Below are positions 36,206 to 44,815 of a stretch of DNA of 64,000 bases, in pieces. The stretch covers positions 243,787 to 307,786 of the forward strand of contig JACJZA010000008.1 of assembly GCA_020635825.1 (NCBI GenBank), given 5' to 3'. The notes under the pieces were generated by a model. The model did no database searches and was not told where the DNA came from. It worked only from the letters and a program-made list of their open reading frames with translations. The stretch is from Flavobacteriales bacterium (GTDB lineage Bacteria > Bacteroidota > Bacteroidia > Flavobacteriales_E > Vicingaceae). A program made the position numbers and the translations under genes. Numbering within the stretch: position 1 is the first letter of the stretch; every line of letters starts with the position of its first letter.

Positions 36206-38077
36206 TTATTTAGCGATTAAAATTTTCTTGGTAATATTAGTTTCTTCTCCCAAAAACTTTATAAAGTACATCCCGTTTGATAAATGTTTTGTATCAATGT
36301 ATGCTTTATTTGTTAAGATGGTTTCAACAATTAAATTGCCCATCACATCATATATTTGGAGGGTGTTAATTTTTTGATTTGTAGTAAAATATAGTTCATC
36401 TTTTGCAGGATTAGGATAAACTTTTATTAAAGATGGATCTGAGGTGATTTCATTAACAGAAATAACAGGTTCAGGATAAGCATCAAAAAGTGGGCGAAGC
36501 ATTAAAGAACCTTCATAAGTAGCATTTTCCCAAACTCCAACGGCATTAAAAAATACTTTTGATTGTTTTTTAGTATTTACATCCCAACCGACATTTAAAA
36601 AATCTTCTGAAATTTTTTCCCAACCAATATAATATGTTCCTGCATTCAGAAATAATGGAGCATCCAGCTGATATTCCAAATATTCATTTGTTAGTGAATA
36701 AATGGGGTTGTAATATCCATTTTGTTGGTAAATAACAGTTTCAGGAAAAAGACTACTCCACACAGTTAGTTTAAAAGTTTTAGCACTTAAATTATTAGTA
36801 ATGGGAGTAAAATAGATTTTGAAGCCAGTTAAAGTATCGCTTTTCTTAATGTTAAATTCATGAGCTAATTTAGCACCTATACCTTGTACTCCATAACCAA
36901 GTTCTGCACTTCCATCGTCGTATGCATAATCATTACTAAATACCTGATAATAAATAGCTGTATCGTTTTCTACATGATCATCTGTGATGGTGCTTAAATC
37001 AAAAAAAGTTTTTACCTCAAAAGCCTTTGAAACTACTGTAGTGTCTTTTGGGTAGTAAAATTCATAACTCTTCGATGGACTAAAAACAGGGAGTGAATCT
37101 ATCAAACTAGAATAAGGGGCTACATTTTTCGAAGCAGAAGTTCCCGGGTAGATTTCAACTGAAGCTCCTAAACCTGCATCTTCAGTAATATGACGTTGAT
37201 AAAACACAGCTAAAGTTGTATCAGTATGATTTTTATATTCAACCACAAGAAGAGAATCCATATTAGCAGTTGTATCTACCATATAATGACTCCATGGCAT
37301 TCGGGAATAATCTTTTAATAGATTTAAATCTGTTAATGTAAGTGCTACATCATAAAGAGCAGTATCTGTATAGCTTCTTTGATCGTTTAGATAGATGTAA
37401 TCTAAATTCCAATGGTCAACATTACCAGATAAGGTAGCATAATTAACAAATCGGAACTTAAAATTATTTTTATGATAAGTTGTGTCTACTGGAACCATTA
37501 CTTGCTGAAATGGAACACTTGCACTACCTACTATTGCCCATTTCCTAGTCCAACTACTATCACTAGGGTTAAAAAACTCCAATCTCAAACTATCTTCTGT
37601 TTCCGGTTTGTTACCATTTCCTTGTGGTTGATAAAAAAAACTTAAATAAACACTATCAGTGATACTTGATAAGTCTATAGGTTGAGTAGTAAGATAATCT
37701 GCTACTCCTTTAGCGGTTGGGTTTATAAAATTATATGGATATCCAGTGGAATCCAATCCATCAAAAGTGGCAACACCATAGGAAATAGGATTGACCGGAA
37801 AATTATTATTTACCCAAACATTTTTATCTTCCCATTTTTCGGGGTTAGGATAGTGATAAACTTGTGAAAAATCATCAAAAAAAGGTAATGCAGAACTCTT
37901 CTTTTTTGAAGATGGTTTATAATTTAGGTTTCTTAATAATGAAAATTCATTGTTTAATTCTCTTGTTCTTTCACCAATAATGGTAGAATTAAAATTTAAT
38001 TCCATTAACGTGTCTTTTTGAGAAAAAGCAGTAATGAAAAAGAATAAAAGAATAATATTTAATAATAGTTTTTTCAT
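36206..38077 (-). CDS. Secreted protein with T9SS C-terminal sorting domain
   Basis: 623 residues. Signal peptide 1-19 (ends TAFSQ). The body is beta-rich (jelly-roll-like, several T-A-L-Y-D-V and YDDGSAELGYG motifs). The last 80 residues are a type A T9SS sorting domain: IKVYPNPAKDELYF, IYDVMGNLIVE, NGMYFIKFLGEE, KKILIAK. The protein would be exported by Sec, cross the outer membrane through T9SS and lose the C-terminal domain. No catalytic motif is evident, and Asp/Ser/Thr-rich sections suggest a large extracellular structural or adhesive protein. Start overlaps the PASTA gene stop (ATGA). Confidence 0.82.
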   Translation of the reverse strand: MKKLLLNIILLFFFITAFSQKDTLMELNFNSTIIGERTRELNNEFSLLRNLNYKPSSKKKSSALPFFDDFSQVYHYPNPEKWEDKNVWVNNNFPVNPISYGVATFDGLDSTGYPYNFINPTAKGVADYLTTQPIDLSSITDSVYLSFFYQPQGNGNKPETEDSLRLEFFNPSDSSWTRKWAIVGSASVPFQQVMVPVDTTYHKNNFKFRFVNYATLSGNVDHWNLDYIYLNDQRSYTDTALYDVALTLTDLNLLKDYSRMPWSHYMVDTTANMDSLLVVEYKNHTDTTLAVFYQRHITEDAGLGASVEIYPGTSASKNVAPYSSLIDSLPVFSPSKSYEFYYPKDTTVVSKAFEVKTFFDLSTITDDHVENDTAIYYQVFSNDYAYDDGSAELGYGVQGIGAKLAHEFNIKKSDTLTGFKIYFTPITNNLSAKTFKLTVWSSLFPETVIYQQNGYYNPIYSLTNEYLEYQLDAPLFLNAGTYYIGWEKISEDFLNVGWDVNTKKQSKVFFNAVGVWENATYEGSLMLRPLFDAYPEPVISVNEITSDPSLIKVYPNPAKDELYFTTNQKINTLQIYDVMGNLIVETILTNKAYIDTKHLSNGMYFIKFLGEETNITKKILIAK

Positions 38078-38895
38078 TCATTCATAAATTCGGTTGAATC
38101 ATTAACAGAAGGAGTTTGTATTTTTATTTTTGCCGTATCACAAGTTAGCCATAAATCTACAGAACTTCCCATATTGATAGCTGTATTTTCTGAATGTATA
38201 GGAGTTTGTTTGTAAACCTTTGCATTTATTGAATCAATACTTGTTACACAATCATCATAAATTGTCGCTCCAATATTTAAAAACGAAGCCTGTAAACGAT
38301 TTGTTGTTTCTTCTATAGTTAATCCGATGATATATGGTACTAGAACTTTTTCAGCACTAGTTCCACTGCCTAATATCAAATCTATTACAGAACCTTTTGC
38401 GATAGCTTGGTTAATGTCAATTTTTTTACCTTTTATTTTTGTTTCTAAAACACAGTTTACACACTCAGAAGGAAAGTAGCTCAATTTCCCCACTCTTAAA
38501 CCATAGCTTTCAATTTTAGCAGAAGCTAACCTTAAAGACATATCAATAACATCAGGCATACTAATTTTAGGTGCAATTATTTTTGATGTAGTAATGTAAA
38601 TAGTTCTGTTTTGTTTAACAAGTTCATCGGCTAAAGGCTGTTGTTCTAATACAACTCCTTTTTCACCCTTTTCAATATAGATAGAATCTAATATTTGATA
38701 ACGTAAGTTTTTTTCTTTTAGTGTTTTTTCTACTTCAGCAATGGTCAATCCTTCTAGTTGAGGAACACTAATGGTTTCTCCATTTAAAGTGTATGAATTA
38801 AGATATTTAAATATTCCCCAAATAATTAAAATTGTTACTGAAATGATAAGTAAAAGGTTGATAAAAAAAGCTTTACTAAATAGTGATTTAAACAT
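38074..38895 (-). CDS. PASTA-domain membrane protein
   Basis: 273 residues. Short cytoplasmic N-terminus, one membrane helix (about 9-30), then three PASTA domains (about 40-105, 112-178, 183-250), each with the proline-anchored start (ISVPQLEGLT, ISMPDVIDMS, VLVPYIIGLT). PASTA domains bind peptidoglycan fragments or cell-wall precursors. No kinase domain is attached, unlike the Firmicutes and Actinobacteria PASTA kinases. First gene of a three-gene operon with the T9SS cargo and rluD; a PASTA gene next to rluD is, from memory, common in Flavobacteriia. Confidence 0.88.
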   Translation of the reverse strand: MFKSLFSKAFFINLLLIISVTILIIWGIFKYLNSYTLNGETISVPQLEGLTIAEVEKTLKEKNLRYQILDSIYIEKGEKGVVLEQQPLADELVKQNRTIYITTSKIIAPKISMPDVIDMSLRLASAKIESYGLRVGKLSYFPSECVNCVLETKIKGKKIDINQAIAKGSVIDLILGSGTSAEKVLVPYIIGLTIEETTNRLQASFLNIGATIYDDCVTSIDSINAKVYKQTPIHSENTAINMGSSVDLWLTCDTAKIKIQTPSVNDSTEFMNE

Positions 38896-38938
38896 CTTTA
38901 ATTCCTAGTGTTTTAAAAAAGTAAAGCAAATATAAAAA

Positions 38939-39577
38939 TTATAAATCGATATTATAATTGATGAAGTAAATGTGATTATGTTCTAAATTCTTTCTGTTGA
39001 ATTTATTTTCGAACATATATCCTGCTTTAATACTTTGATTGTCTGATATTTTAAATTTTCCGGATAACTCTGTTCTAGATCTATTAAATTGGTTTTGTTG
39101 GTTGAATTGATAAAATAACTCAAAACTTAATGATGGTTCAAAATTATCAGAAAACTTGTACTTTGCGCTTAGTTTATTTCTATTGAGTGTTTCTAGTTCT
39201 AGTAATTCTCTCCCTATCTGATATCTAGTTCTAATTGAAAACTCAAAATCATTGACGTCCAATTCATAATCTAAATCTAAACAAATACGATGTTCATAAT
39301 CAAAGCCACCGTATTCATAATTTCTACTTTGATTAAAACGGTAAGCAACGCCAAAAGTAAAATCTTTAAGAAGCTTATAATTTCCTTCTAATTCAGAGAA
39401 TAATTTATCAGTCTGACTAAAATTTTCGTTTCTTCGATATTCTTCACTAAAAGAGAATTTAAAATCTTCCACTTTTTTAGAAAAAGAAATGGCTGTTCTT
39501 AATTTGGCATCTTTTTGTTGTGAAAAAGCCAAAAAAGGAATCACTAAAAAAATGAAAAAGATATAATTCTTACTCAT
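38939..39577 (-). CDS. DUF2490-family outer-membrane barrel protein
   Basis: 212 residues from MSKNYIFF (an ATG six bases upstream is also possible). Signal peptide about 1-18 (LAFSQ). The rest alternates aromatic and charged residues in short strands (FSFSEEYRRNENF, YRFNQSRNYEYGGF, YQFNQQNQFNRSRTE), as in DUF2490 barrels. Overlaps the end of the DUF4956 gene by eight bases. Last gene of the lipoprotein/VTC/DUF4956/DUF2490 operon. Function unknown; the outer-membrane location makes it the likely surface component of that system. Confidence 0.82.
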   Translation of the reverse strand: MSKNYIFFIFLVIPFLAFSQQKDAKLRTAISFSKKVEDFKFSFSEEYRRNENFSQTDKLFSELEGNYKLLKDFTFGVAYRFNQSRNYEYGGFDYEHRICLDLDYELDVNDFEFSIRTRYQIGRELLELETLNRNKLSAKYKFSDNFEPSLSFELFYQFNQQNQFNRSRTELSGKFKISDNQSIKAGYMFENKFNRKNLEHNHIYFINYNIDL

Positions 39578-40250
39578 TAACATTTGTTACAGATGGTGTA
39601 TTTTCGTCATAATTAACATCTGAACTTTCTTCAAAATAAAATACTTTAAGAAGAGCAGTATCTCTTAGGAAATCAATCTTATCTATCTGAACTCTATGAA
39701 TTTTCAAACCTGTTCTTTCTTTTAAATCGTCAATTAATTTTTGATGATTTTCTGGTTTAATGTTTTCAATTTTTTCATAGGTTACAACTTTTCTAGATTC
39801 ATGTTTTAACAACCATACTTTTTCTAATAAATAAGTAGCAATTACAATAGTTATATTAGTAAAAAGAACTTCAGCAAGGGTAACTTTATTGTCAGTTAAT
39901 GAGTTGATGATTGCAATTGCAATAATCATAAAAAGGTAAGTCATTTCCTTGATAGGAAGCTGTTCGGTTCGATACCTTAAAATCCCAAAAATGGCAAATA
40001 ATCCAAATGCAAAACCTAGTTTAAGCTTCACACTATTAAGCAAAATACAAATAAAGAAGATTAAGATATTGAAAAGGAAAAATGTAAACAAGTAATCTTT
40101 TCTACGATGAGTAGGGTAATAGATAACTCTTATCAATATAAAAGCAACTATAAAGTCAAAAATAAAACGAATGATTAATTCGCCAAAATCGTTTACATCG
40201 TACAATTTTGAACCCAAAATAGGGATTTTTAATAATAAGTTATGAAGCAT
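39570..40250 (-). CDS. DUF4956 membrane protein
   Basis: 226 residues. About four membrane helices at 20-140 (FDFIVAFILIRVIYY, YLFTFFLFNILIFFICILL, GFAFGLFAIFGILRYR, IAIAIINSLTD), followed by a soluble C-terminal domain (about 150-226). The LFAIFGILRYRTE motif is characteristic. DUF4956 genes commonly sit beside VTC-domain genes in bacteria, and the present pair overlaps by 11 bases, so they probably act as a unit. Suggested roles are membrane partner of, or conduit for, the VTC polymerase; untested to my knowledge. Confidence 0.88.
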   Translation of the reverse strand: MLHNLLLKIPILGSKLYDVNDFGELIIRFIFDFIVAFILIRVIYYPTHRRKDYLFTFFLFNILIFFICILLNSVKLKLGFAFGLFAIFGILRYRTEQLPIKEMTYLFMIIAIAIINSLTDNKVTLAEVLFTNITIVIATYLLEKVWLLKHESRKVVTYEKIENIKPENHQKLIDDLKERTGLKIHRVQIDKIDFLRDTALLKVFYFEESSDVNYDENTPSVTNVNE

Positions 40251-41001
40251 TTTTTAATTTATTAATTTTTAATATTCTTTCTTTAAAATTATTTGATTTA
40301 AGTTCTTTATTTAAAAGAGCAGTTCCTATACAATATTTACTCATCCCCATTGGACGAATATGATACTTTTTGATGGCTTTAATAAAATCTGAATTTACAT
40401 TGGCTTTACCTTGTTTAAGTTCCGCAATGATAATATGCGGAGTTGCAGTTTCATCATTGGTTTTAAAATTTTTAAAAGCCAAATCTAAATCAATTGTAAG
40501 TCTTTCATTTTCAGTTTTATTTACTAGGGTAATTCTGGTAAATGTGTTCCAAAGAGCGGGGTGAAGCTCAGCATCTTTTAATAAAGAATTGTTTTGAATA
40601 AATTGTTTTGAGTTTTCTGATAAAGAAGTTTCAATATCTTCCACTTTTATTCTTTTTTTATCAGTTCTATTTTTATTTGTCTTTAATTTAATTTCTAAAA
40701 AATTTAGTCCCGATTCAATGTATTTTCTAAATCTAATCTTAGTTCTGTTCAATTTTCCGTTATGATGTTGAAAATAACAATCATAATTCAGCGTATCATA
40801 ATACAATGTTTTATAACTATTCGTTCTAATGTTATTAATTTCTAAAACATAGTAAAATTCTTTGACATCATTTAGTATATATGGTAACAAATTAAACTGA
40901 AAAACAAATTTAGTATCCACTCTGTTTAATAGTTTAACTCTATCCATATCTTCCAAAGAAATGGGTTCGAAATTTTGTAATATATTTTGAATTTTATTCA
41001 A
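40240..41001 (-). CDS. VTC-domain protein (polyphosphate-polymerase family)
   Basis: 253 residues. VTC domain throughout: RVDTKFVF near 28-35, KTLYYDTLNYDCY near 63-75, KIRFRKYIESGLNFLEIKLKTNK near 88-110 and IIIAELKQGKAN near 198-209. The basic R-x-R and E-x-K residues line the catalytic tunnel of yeast Vtc4, which makes polyphosphate from ATP. Whether bacterial VTC proteins do the same is not settled. No membrane segment of its own; overlaps the DUF4956 gene by 11 bases. Confidence 0.87.
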   Translation of the reverse strand: MNKIQNILQNFEPISLEDMDRVKLLNRVDTKFVFQFNLLPYILNDVKEFYYVLEINNIRTNSYKTLYYDTLNYDCYFQHHNGKLNRTKIRFRKYIESGLNFLEIKLKTNKNRTDKKRIKVEDIETSLSENSKQFIQNNSLLKDAELHPALWNTFTRITLVNKTENERLTIDLDLAFKNFKTNDETATPHIIIAELKQGKANVNSDFIKAIKKYHIRPMGMSKYCIGTALLNKELKSNNFKERILKINKLKNAS

Positions 41002-41005
41002 TTAA

Positions 41006-41386
41006 TTATTTTGTTACTTCAATATCTCCAACATCAGCATCTTCTTTTTTACCTATTTCAACGGTTTTAAATACTGGAGAAACACCAGATAATTCAGAGG
41101 CATCTGTTGTATAGGCAAAAATTCTGTAAGTACCTTTTCTTAAATTTTTAAAATGAAAACTACCATCAAAATTTGTTTTGGTATCATCATCATAAATATC
41201 ATCTTTATCACCATAAATGATGTAAACATCATAATCAGGAACATAGTATTCGCCTTGAACAGCTCCAGATTGGTCTTTTAAAAATATTTTTCCTTTTATA
41301 GATGAACGCCCACCTTCACCTTCTTCTTTAGAACATGAAGTAAGAATTAGTAATGAAGAAATGAATAATAAATAAACGTATTTCAT
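41006..41386 (-). CDS. Small lipoprotein with carboxypeptidase-regulatory-like fold
   Basis: 126 residues. Lipoprotein signal ending in LTSC (Cys18), followed by an acidic SKEEGEGG linker. The rest is a single beta-sandwich (IKGKIFLKDQSG, TKTNFDGSFHFKNLRKGTYRIFAYTTD, FKTVEIGKK), resembling CarboxypepD_reg/SdrB-like domains. First gene of the VTC operon, four bases upstream of the VTC gene, so presumably part of the system. The upstream gap of 183 bases to cdd must carry promoters in both directions. Confidence 0.75.
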   Translation of the reverse strand: MKYVYLLFISSLLILTSCSKEEGEGGRSSIKGKIFLKDQSGAVQGEYYVPDYDVYIIYGDKDDIYDDDTKTNFDGSFHFKNLRKGTYRIFAYTTDASELSGVSPVFKTVEIGKKEDADVGDIEVTK

Positions 41387-41569
41387 TTTATATAACTTAG
41401 TAAATGTATAATTGCCGAAAATTAATATTAATTAATTATTAATATGATTGATAAATGTACAAAAGTCAGCCAAAATTGTATATCTAATTAAAATAAAAAA
41501 GAACTTATAACTATTTTTAGTTTTTTGTATAGATTTAGACGACAAAATTATAAATAACCCTCAATAAAT

Positions 41570-42055
41570 ATGACAAATAAAAAAATAGAGATTAATTATT
41601 CTGAATATGAGTCTGTTAAGCATATGGAAGAAAATGATTTTCAGTGTGTTAATTCTGCTGAAGATAATTTAAAAAATGCCTATGCTCCTTATTCAAAATT
41701 TAAAGTGAGTTCTTTGGTTCAGTTAGATAATGGAATTAAGGTATTGGGAACAAATCAAGAAAATATGGCTTATCCATCAGGATTATGTGCTGAGAGAGTA
41801 GCTATTTTTTCTGCTAAATCACAATATCCAGATAATAAAGTTGAACAAGTGTTTATTGTTACAGAACAGGGAAATGAAACACCTTTTTCTCCATGTGGTG
41901 CATGTAGACAAGTAATAATGGAGTACGAGATGAATCAAAAATCTCCAATTCAAATTATTCTTAAATCAGGTAACTCGAAAATTTGGAAGTTTAACAGCAT
42001 GAAAGATTTGTTACCTTTTGCTTTTGAAGCAGAAGAAATATTGAAAAAAGACTAA
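41570..42055 (+). CDS. cdd: Cytidine deaminase
   Basis: Deaminates cytidine and deoxycytidine for pyrimidine salvage. 161 residues. Zinc and catalytic motif CAERVA near 74-79 and PCGACRQ near 109-115; substrate motif NAYAPYSKFKVSSLV near 32-46. Length and motifs fit the homotetrameric form. Alone between the divergent VTC operon and pdhA. Pairs functionally with the NupC-type transporter at 3589. Confidence 0.95.
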   Translation: MTNKKIEINYSEYESVKHMEENDFQCVNSAEDNLKNAYAPYSKFKVSSLVQLDNGIKVLGTNQENMAYPSGLCAERVAIFSAKSQYPDNKVEQVFIVTEQGNETPFSPCGACRQVIMEYEMNQKSPIQIILKSGNSKIWKFNSMKDLLPFAFEAEEILKKD

Positions 42056-42083
42056 ACTTGTTCTTTAAGTGATTCAATTATTT

Positions 42084-42091
42084 TAAATTTG
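42084..42091 (+). promoter_or_regulatory. Putative -7 box for pdhA
   Basis: TAAATTTG is an exact TAnnTTTG match 20 bases before the pdhA ATG. A TTG at 42058-42060 is 23 bases upstream, somewhat longer than the usual 19-21. Confidence 0.5.
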
Positions 42092-42110
42092 CGAACTAAT
42101 TAGATTACAC

Positions 42111-43109
42111 ATGGCAAAAAAAACTAAATTCTCTAAAGAACAATATTTAGCTTGGTATGAGTCGATGTTGTTGATGAGAAAATTCGAAGAAAAGTTAAGT
42201 CAACTGTATATTCAAAGAAAATTTGGAGGATTCTTACACCTTTATATTGGTCAGGAGGCAGTTGTTGCTGGAGCAGTTTCAGCCACTAAATTGGATGATA
42301 AAATGATCACGGCATATCGTTGTCATGCTCACCCACTAGGAAGGGGAACTGAACCTAAGTATTTGATGGCTGAGTTGTATGGGAAAACAACCGGACTCTC
42401 AAAAGGAAAAGGTGGTTCGATGCACATGTTTGATGTAAGTAAAAATGTATTTGGAGGTCATGGTATAGTTGGGGGACAGATTCCCTTAGGAACAGGATTA
42501 GCTTTTGCAGATAAATATAAAGGAAATGATTTTGTTACCATGTGTTCAATGGGAGATGGTGCTGTTAGGCAAGGAGCTTTACATGAAGCATTTAACATGG
42601 CAATGACATGGAAGTTACCTGTTATTTACATCATTGAAAATAATATGTATGCAATGGGTACATCTGTAGAAAGAACGTCAAACGTAACTGATTTATATAA
42701 ATTAGGATTAAGTTATGACATGCCTGGTGAACCAGTTGATGGAATGGATGTAGAAGCAGTTCACAATGCTATTGAAAAAGCCGCAAAACATTGTAGAGAT
42801 GGGAAAGGTCCTTATTTGTTAGAAATGATTACCTATCGTTTTAAAGGACATTCAATGTCAGACCCTCGTAAATATAGAACCAAAGAAGAGGAAGAAAAAT
42901 ATCAAAATGAAGATCCAATAGAAAAAGTATTGGAGGTGATCAAGAAAAATAAATATGCTACTGATAAACAATTAGAAGCAATTCAAACGAAGATTAAAAA
43001 GCAAATTGAAGATGCAATCAAGTTTGCTGAAGAATCACCACTTCCCGAACCTGATGATATGTATAATGAAATTTATGCTGAACCAAATTATCCTTTTATA
43101 AAAGATTAA
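42111..43109 (+). CDS. pdhA: Pyruvate dehydrogenase E1 component, alpha subunit
   Basis: 332 residues. Thiamine-diphosphate motif GDGAVRQGALHEAFNMAMTW near 147-166 with the terminal IIENN, and KGKGGSMHMFD near 98-108. With E1-beta it decarboxylates pyruvate and acetylates the E2 lipoyl arm. No E1-beta gene follows; E2 comes directly after, as in other Bacteroidota where pdhB is elsewhere. ATG start at 42111 behind an exact TAnnTTTG box. Confidence 0.95.
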   Translation: MAKKTKFSKEQYLAWYESMLLMRKFEEKLSQLYIQRKFGGFLHLYIGQEAVVAGAVSATKLDDKMITAYRCHAHPLGRGTEPKYLMAELYGKTTGLSKGKGGSMHMFDVSKNVFGGHGIVGGQIPLGTGLAFADKYKGNDFVTMCSMGDGAVRQGALHEAFNMAMTWKLPVIYIIENNMYAMGTSVERTSNVTDLYKLGLSYDMPGEPVDGMDVEAVHNAIEKAAKHCRDGKGPYLLEMITYRFKGHSMSDPRKYRTKEEEEKYQNEDPIEKVLEVIKKNKYATDKQLEAIQTKIKKQIEDAIKFAEESPLPEPDDMYNEIYAEPNYPFIKD

Positions 43110-43134
43110 TACTAACTAAGAAGAAAAGAATATT

Positions 43135-44733
43135 ATGGCTGAAATAGTTAGAATGCCCAAACTAAGTGATACCATGACTGAAGGTGTGGTTGCAAAATGG
43201 CATAAAAAAGTAGGAGATAAAGTTCAAGAAGGAGATTTATTAGCTGAAATAGAAACTGATAAGGCTACTATGGAGTTTGAATCTTTTGTGGATGGAACTC
43301 TTTTGTATATTGGTGTAGATGAAGGGAAAGGCGCTCCTGTAAATTCAGTGTTGGCAATTTTTGGAGATAAGGGAGAAGATTATTCTTCTTTATTAAAAGC
43401 TGAAGGTCAAGAAGAAGCTGATTCAGTTGAAGAAACTAAAACTGAGGAAAAAGCTGTTGCTACAGAAAAAATTGATACTTCAAATATTAAAGCATCTATC
43501 GTGAAAATGCCTAAGTTAAGCGATACCATGACCGATGGTGTTGTTGCAAAATGGCATAAAAAAGTAGGAGATAAAGTTACTTCGGGTGAATTGTTAGCTG
43601 AGATTGAGACGGATAAAGCTACCATGGAGTTTGAATCTTTTGAAGATGGAGTATTGTTACACATTGGGGTTCAAGAGGGAGGAAGTGCTCCTGTAGAATC
43701 AGTTTTAGCTATAATTGGAGAGAAAGGTGCAGATTTTGAAACATTATTAAAAGCTAATGCACAAGGTGGAAGTAATTCTGAATCACAAACAGAAAGAGTA
43801 ATTGAAAAACCTGTTACTGAAACAAAAACAGTGGTTTCTGCTCCTGTTGTTAAGACTACTTCAAGTTCTTCATCAAATGGAAGATTAAAAGCATCTCCAT
43901 TGGCTAAAAAATTAGCTGAAGAGAAAGGAATTAATATTAATTCTATTTCAGGTTCAGGTGAAGGAGGAAGAATTATTAAAAGGGATGTGGAAAATTATCA
44001 AGGCGGAGGAGCATTGAGCCAACCTGCATTTGTTGGGGTTGAAAAATATACCGAAGAACCTGTTTCTCAAATGCGTAAAACCATTGCTCGTCGATTAGGT
44101 GAAAGTAAATTTTCAGCACCTCATTTTTATTTAACGGTTTCAATAGATATGGGTAACGCAATGGAAGCTCGTAAATTGATTAATAAAATTAATGAGGTTA
44201 AAATCTCATTCAACGATATTGTAATTAAAGCTGCGGCAGCGGCCTTAAAACAACATCCTAAAGTAAATTCTTCATGGTTAGGTGATAGAATTAGATATAA
44301 TGAGCATGTTAATGTTGGTGTAGCTGTAGCTGTAGAAGATGGTTTATTAGTTCCTGTAGTTCGTTTTGCTGATGGAAAAACATTATCTCAAATTTCTGGA
44401 GAAGTAAAAATGTTTGCTGATAAAGCTAAGAACAAACAACTACAACCTCAAGATTGGGAAGGAAGTACCTTTACTATATCTAATTTAGGAATGTTTGGAA
44501 TAGAAGAGTTTACAGCTATTATTAATCCTCCGGATGCTTGTATTATGGCTGTTGGAGGAATTAATGAAGTACCGGTAGTAAAAGATGGACAAATTGTTCC
44601 TGGAAATATTATGAAAGTGACTTTAAGTTGCGACCACAGAGTAGTTGACGGAGCTTTAGGAGCATCATTCCTTAAAACCTTTAAGCAATTTATGGAAAAT
44701 CCGGTATTGTTGTTAGGTTCTGCTAATATTTAA
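43135..44733 (+). CDS. pdhC: Pyruvate dehydrogenase E2, dihydrolipoamide acetyltransferase
   Basis: 532 residues. Two lipoyl domains (about 1-78 and 119-196), with lipoylated Lys at 43 and 161 in ETDKATMEFES, then a Pro/Ser/Thr linker, the peripheral-subunit-binding domain (about 251-288, KASPLAKKLAEEKGI) and the catalytic acetyltransferase domain, with the active-site DHRVVDG motif near 499-505. Forms the core of the complex with E1 (pdhA) and E3 (lpdA, 17134). The two lipoyl domains contain a 36-base identical DNA tract. Ends at a strong terminator. Confidence 0.95.
   Translation: MAEIVRMPKLSDTMTEGVVAKWHKKVGDKVQEGDLLAEIETDKATMEFESFVDGTLLYIGVDEGKGAPVNSVLAIFGDKGEDYSSLLKAEGQEEADSVEETKTEEKAVATEKIDTSNIKASIVKMPKLSDTMTDGVVAKWHKKVGDKVTSGELLAEIETDKATMEFESFEDGVLLHIGVQEGGSAPVESVLAIIGEKGADFETLLKANAQGGSNSESQTERVIEKPVTETKTVVSAPVVKTTSSSSSNGRLKASPLAKKLAEEKGININSISGSGEGGRIIKRDVENYQGGGALSQPAFVGVEKYTEEPVSQMRKTIARRLGESKFSAPHFYLTVSIDMGNAMEARKLINKINEVKISFNDIVIKAAAAALKQHPKVNSSWLGDRIRYNEHVNVGVAVAVEDGLLVPVVRFADGKTLSQISGEVKMFADKAKNKQLQPQDWEGSTFTISNLGMFGIEEFTAIINPPDACIMAVGGINEVPVVKDGQIVPGNIMKVTLSCDHRVVDGALGASFLKTFKQFMENPVLLLGSANI
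43189..43224 (+). repeat. Direct repeat, copy 1, in the E2 lipoyl domains
   Basis: 36 bases identical to 43543-43578. The distance of 354 bases is a whole number of codons (118), equal to one lipoyl domain plus its linker. Confidence 0.9.
43543..43578 (+). repeat. Direct repeat, copy 2, in the E2 lipoyl domains
   Basis: Identical to 43189-43224, in the second lipoyl domain. Recombination between the copies would remove or add exactly one domain in frame. Confidence 0.9.
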
Positions 44734-44755
44734 CAATTATGTATTTATAATATTG

Positions 44756-44787
44756 AAAAGCCTCGGTAAATCTTATCGAGGCTTTTT
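44756..44787 (+). terminator. Terminator after the E2 gene
   Basis: Stem AAAAGCCTCGGTAA / TTATCGAGGCTTTT around ATC, one G-T pair, ending in TTTTT. It lies 22 bases after the E2 stop and shows that the next gene has its own start signal. Confidence 0.9.
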
Positions 44788-44815
44788 GTTTAAATTAGCT
44801 GTTAAACATTTTAAA

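Noticed and set aside
42111..44733. Missing E1-beta as a sign of a broken pyruvate dehydrogenase operon
   Set aside because: Bacteroidota commonly keep the E1-beta gene in a different locus; pdhA and E2 are intact.
44753..44815. Longer N-terminus for the 44816 gene from TTG at 44753
   Set aside because: It would begin three bases before the E2 terminator stem and translate through it; the ATG at 44816 gives a sensible membrane protein.
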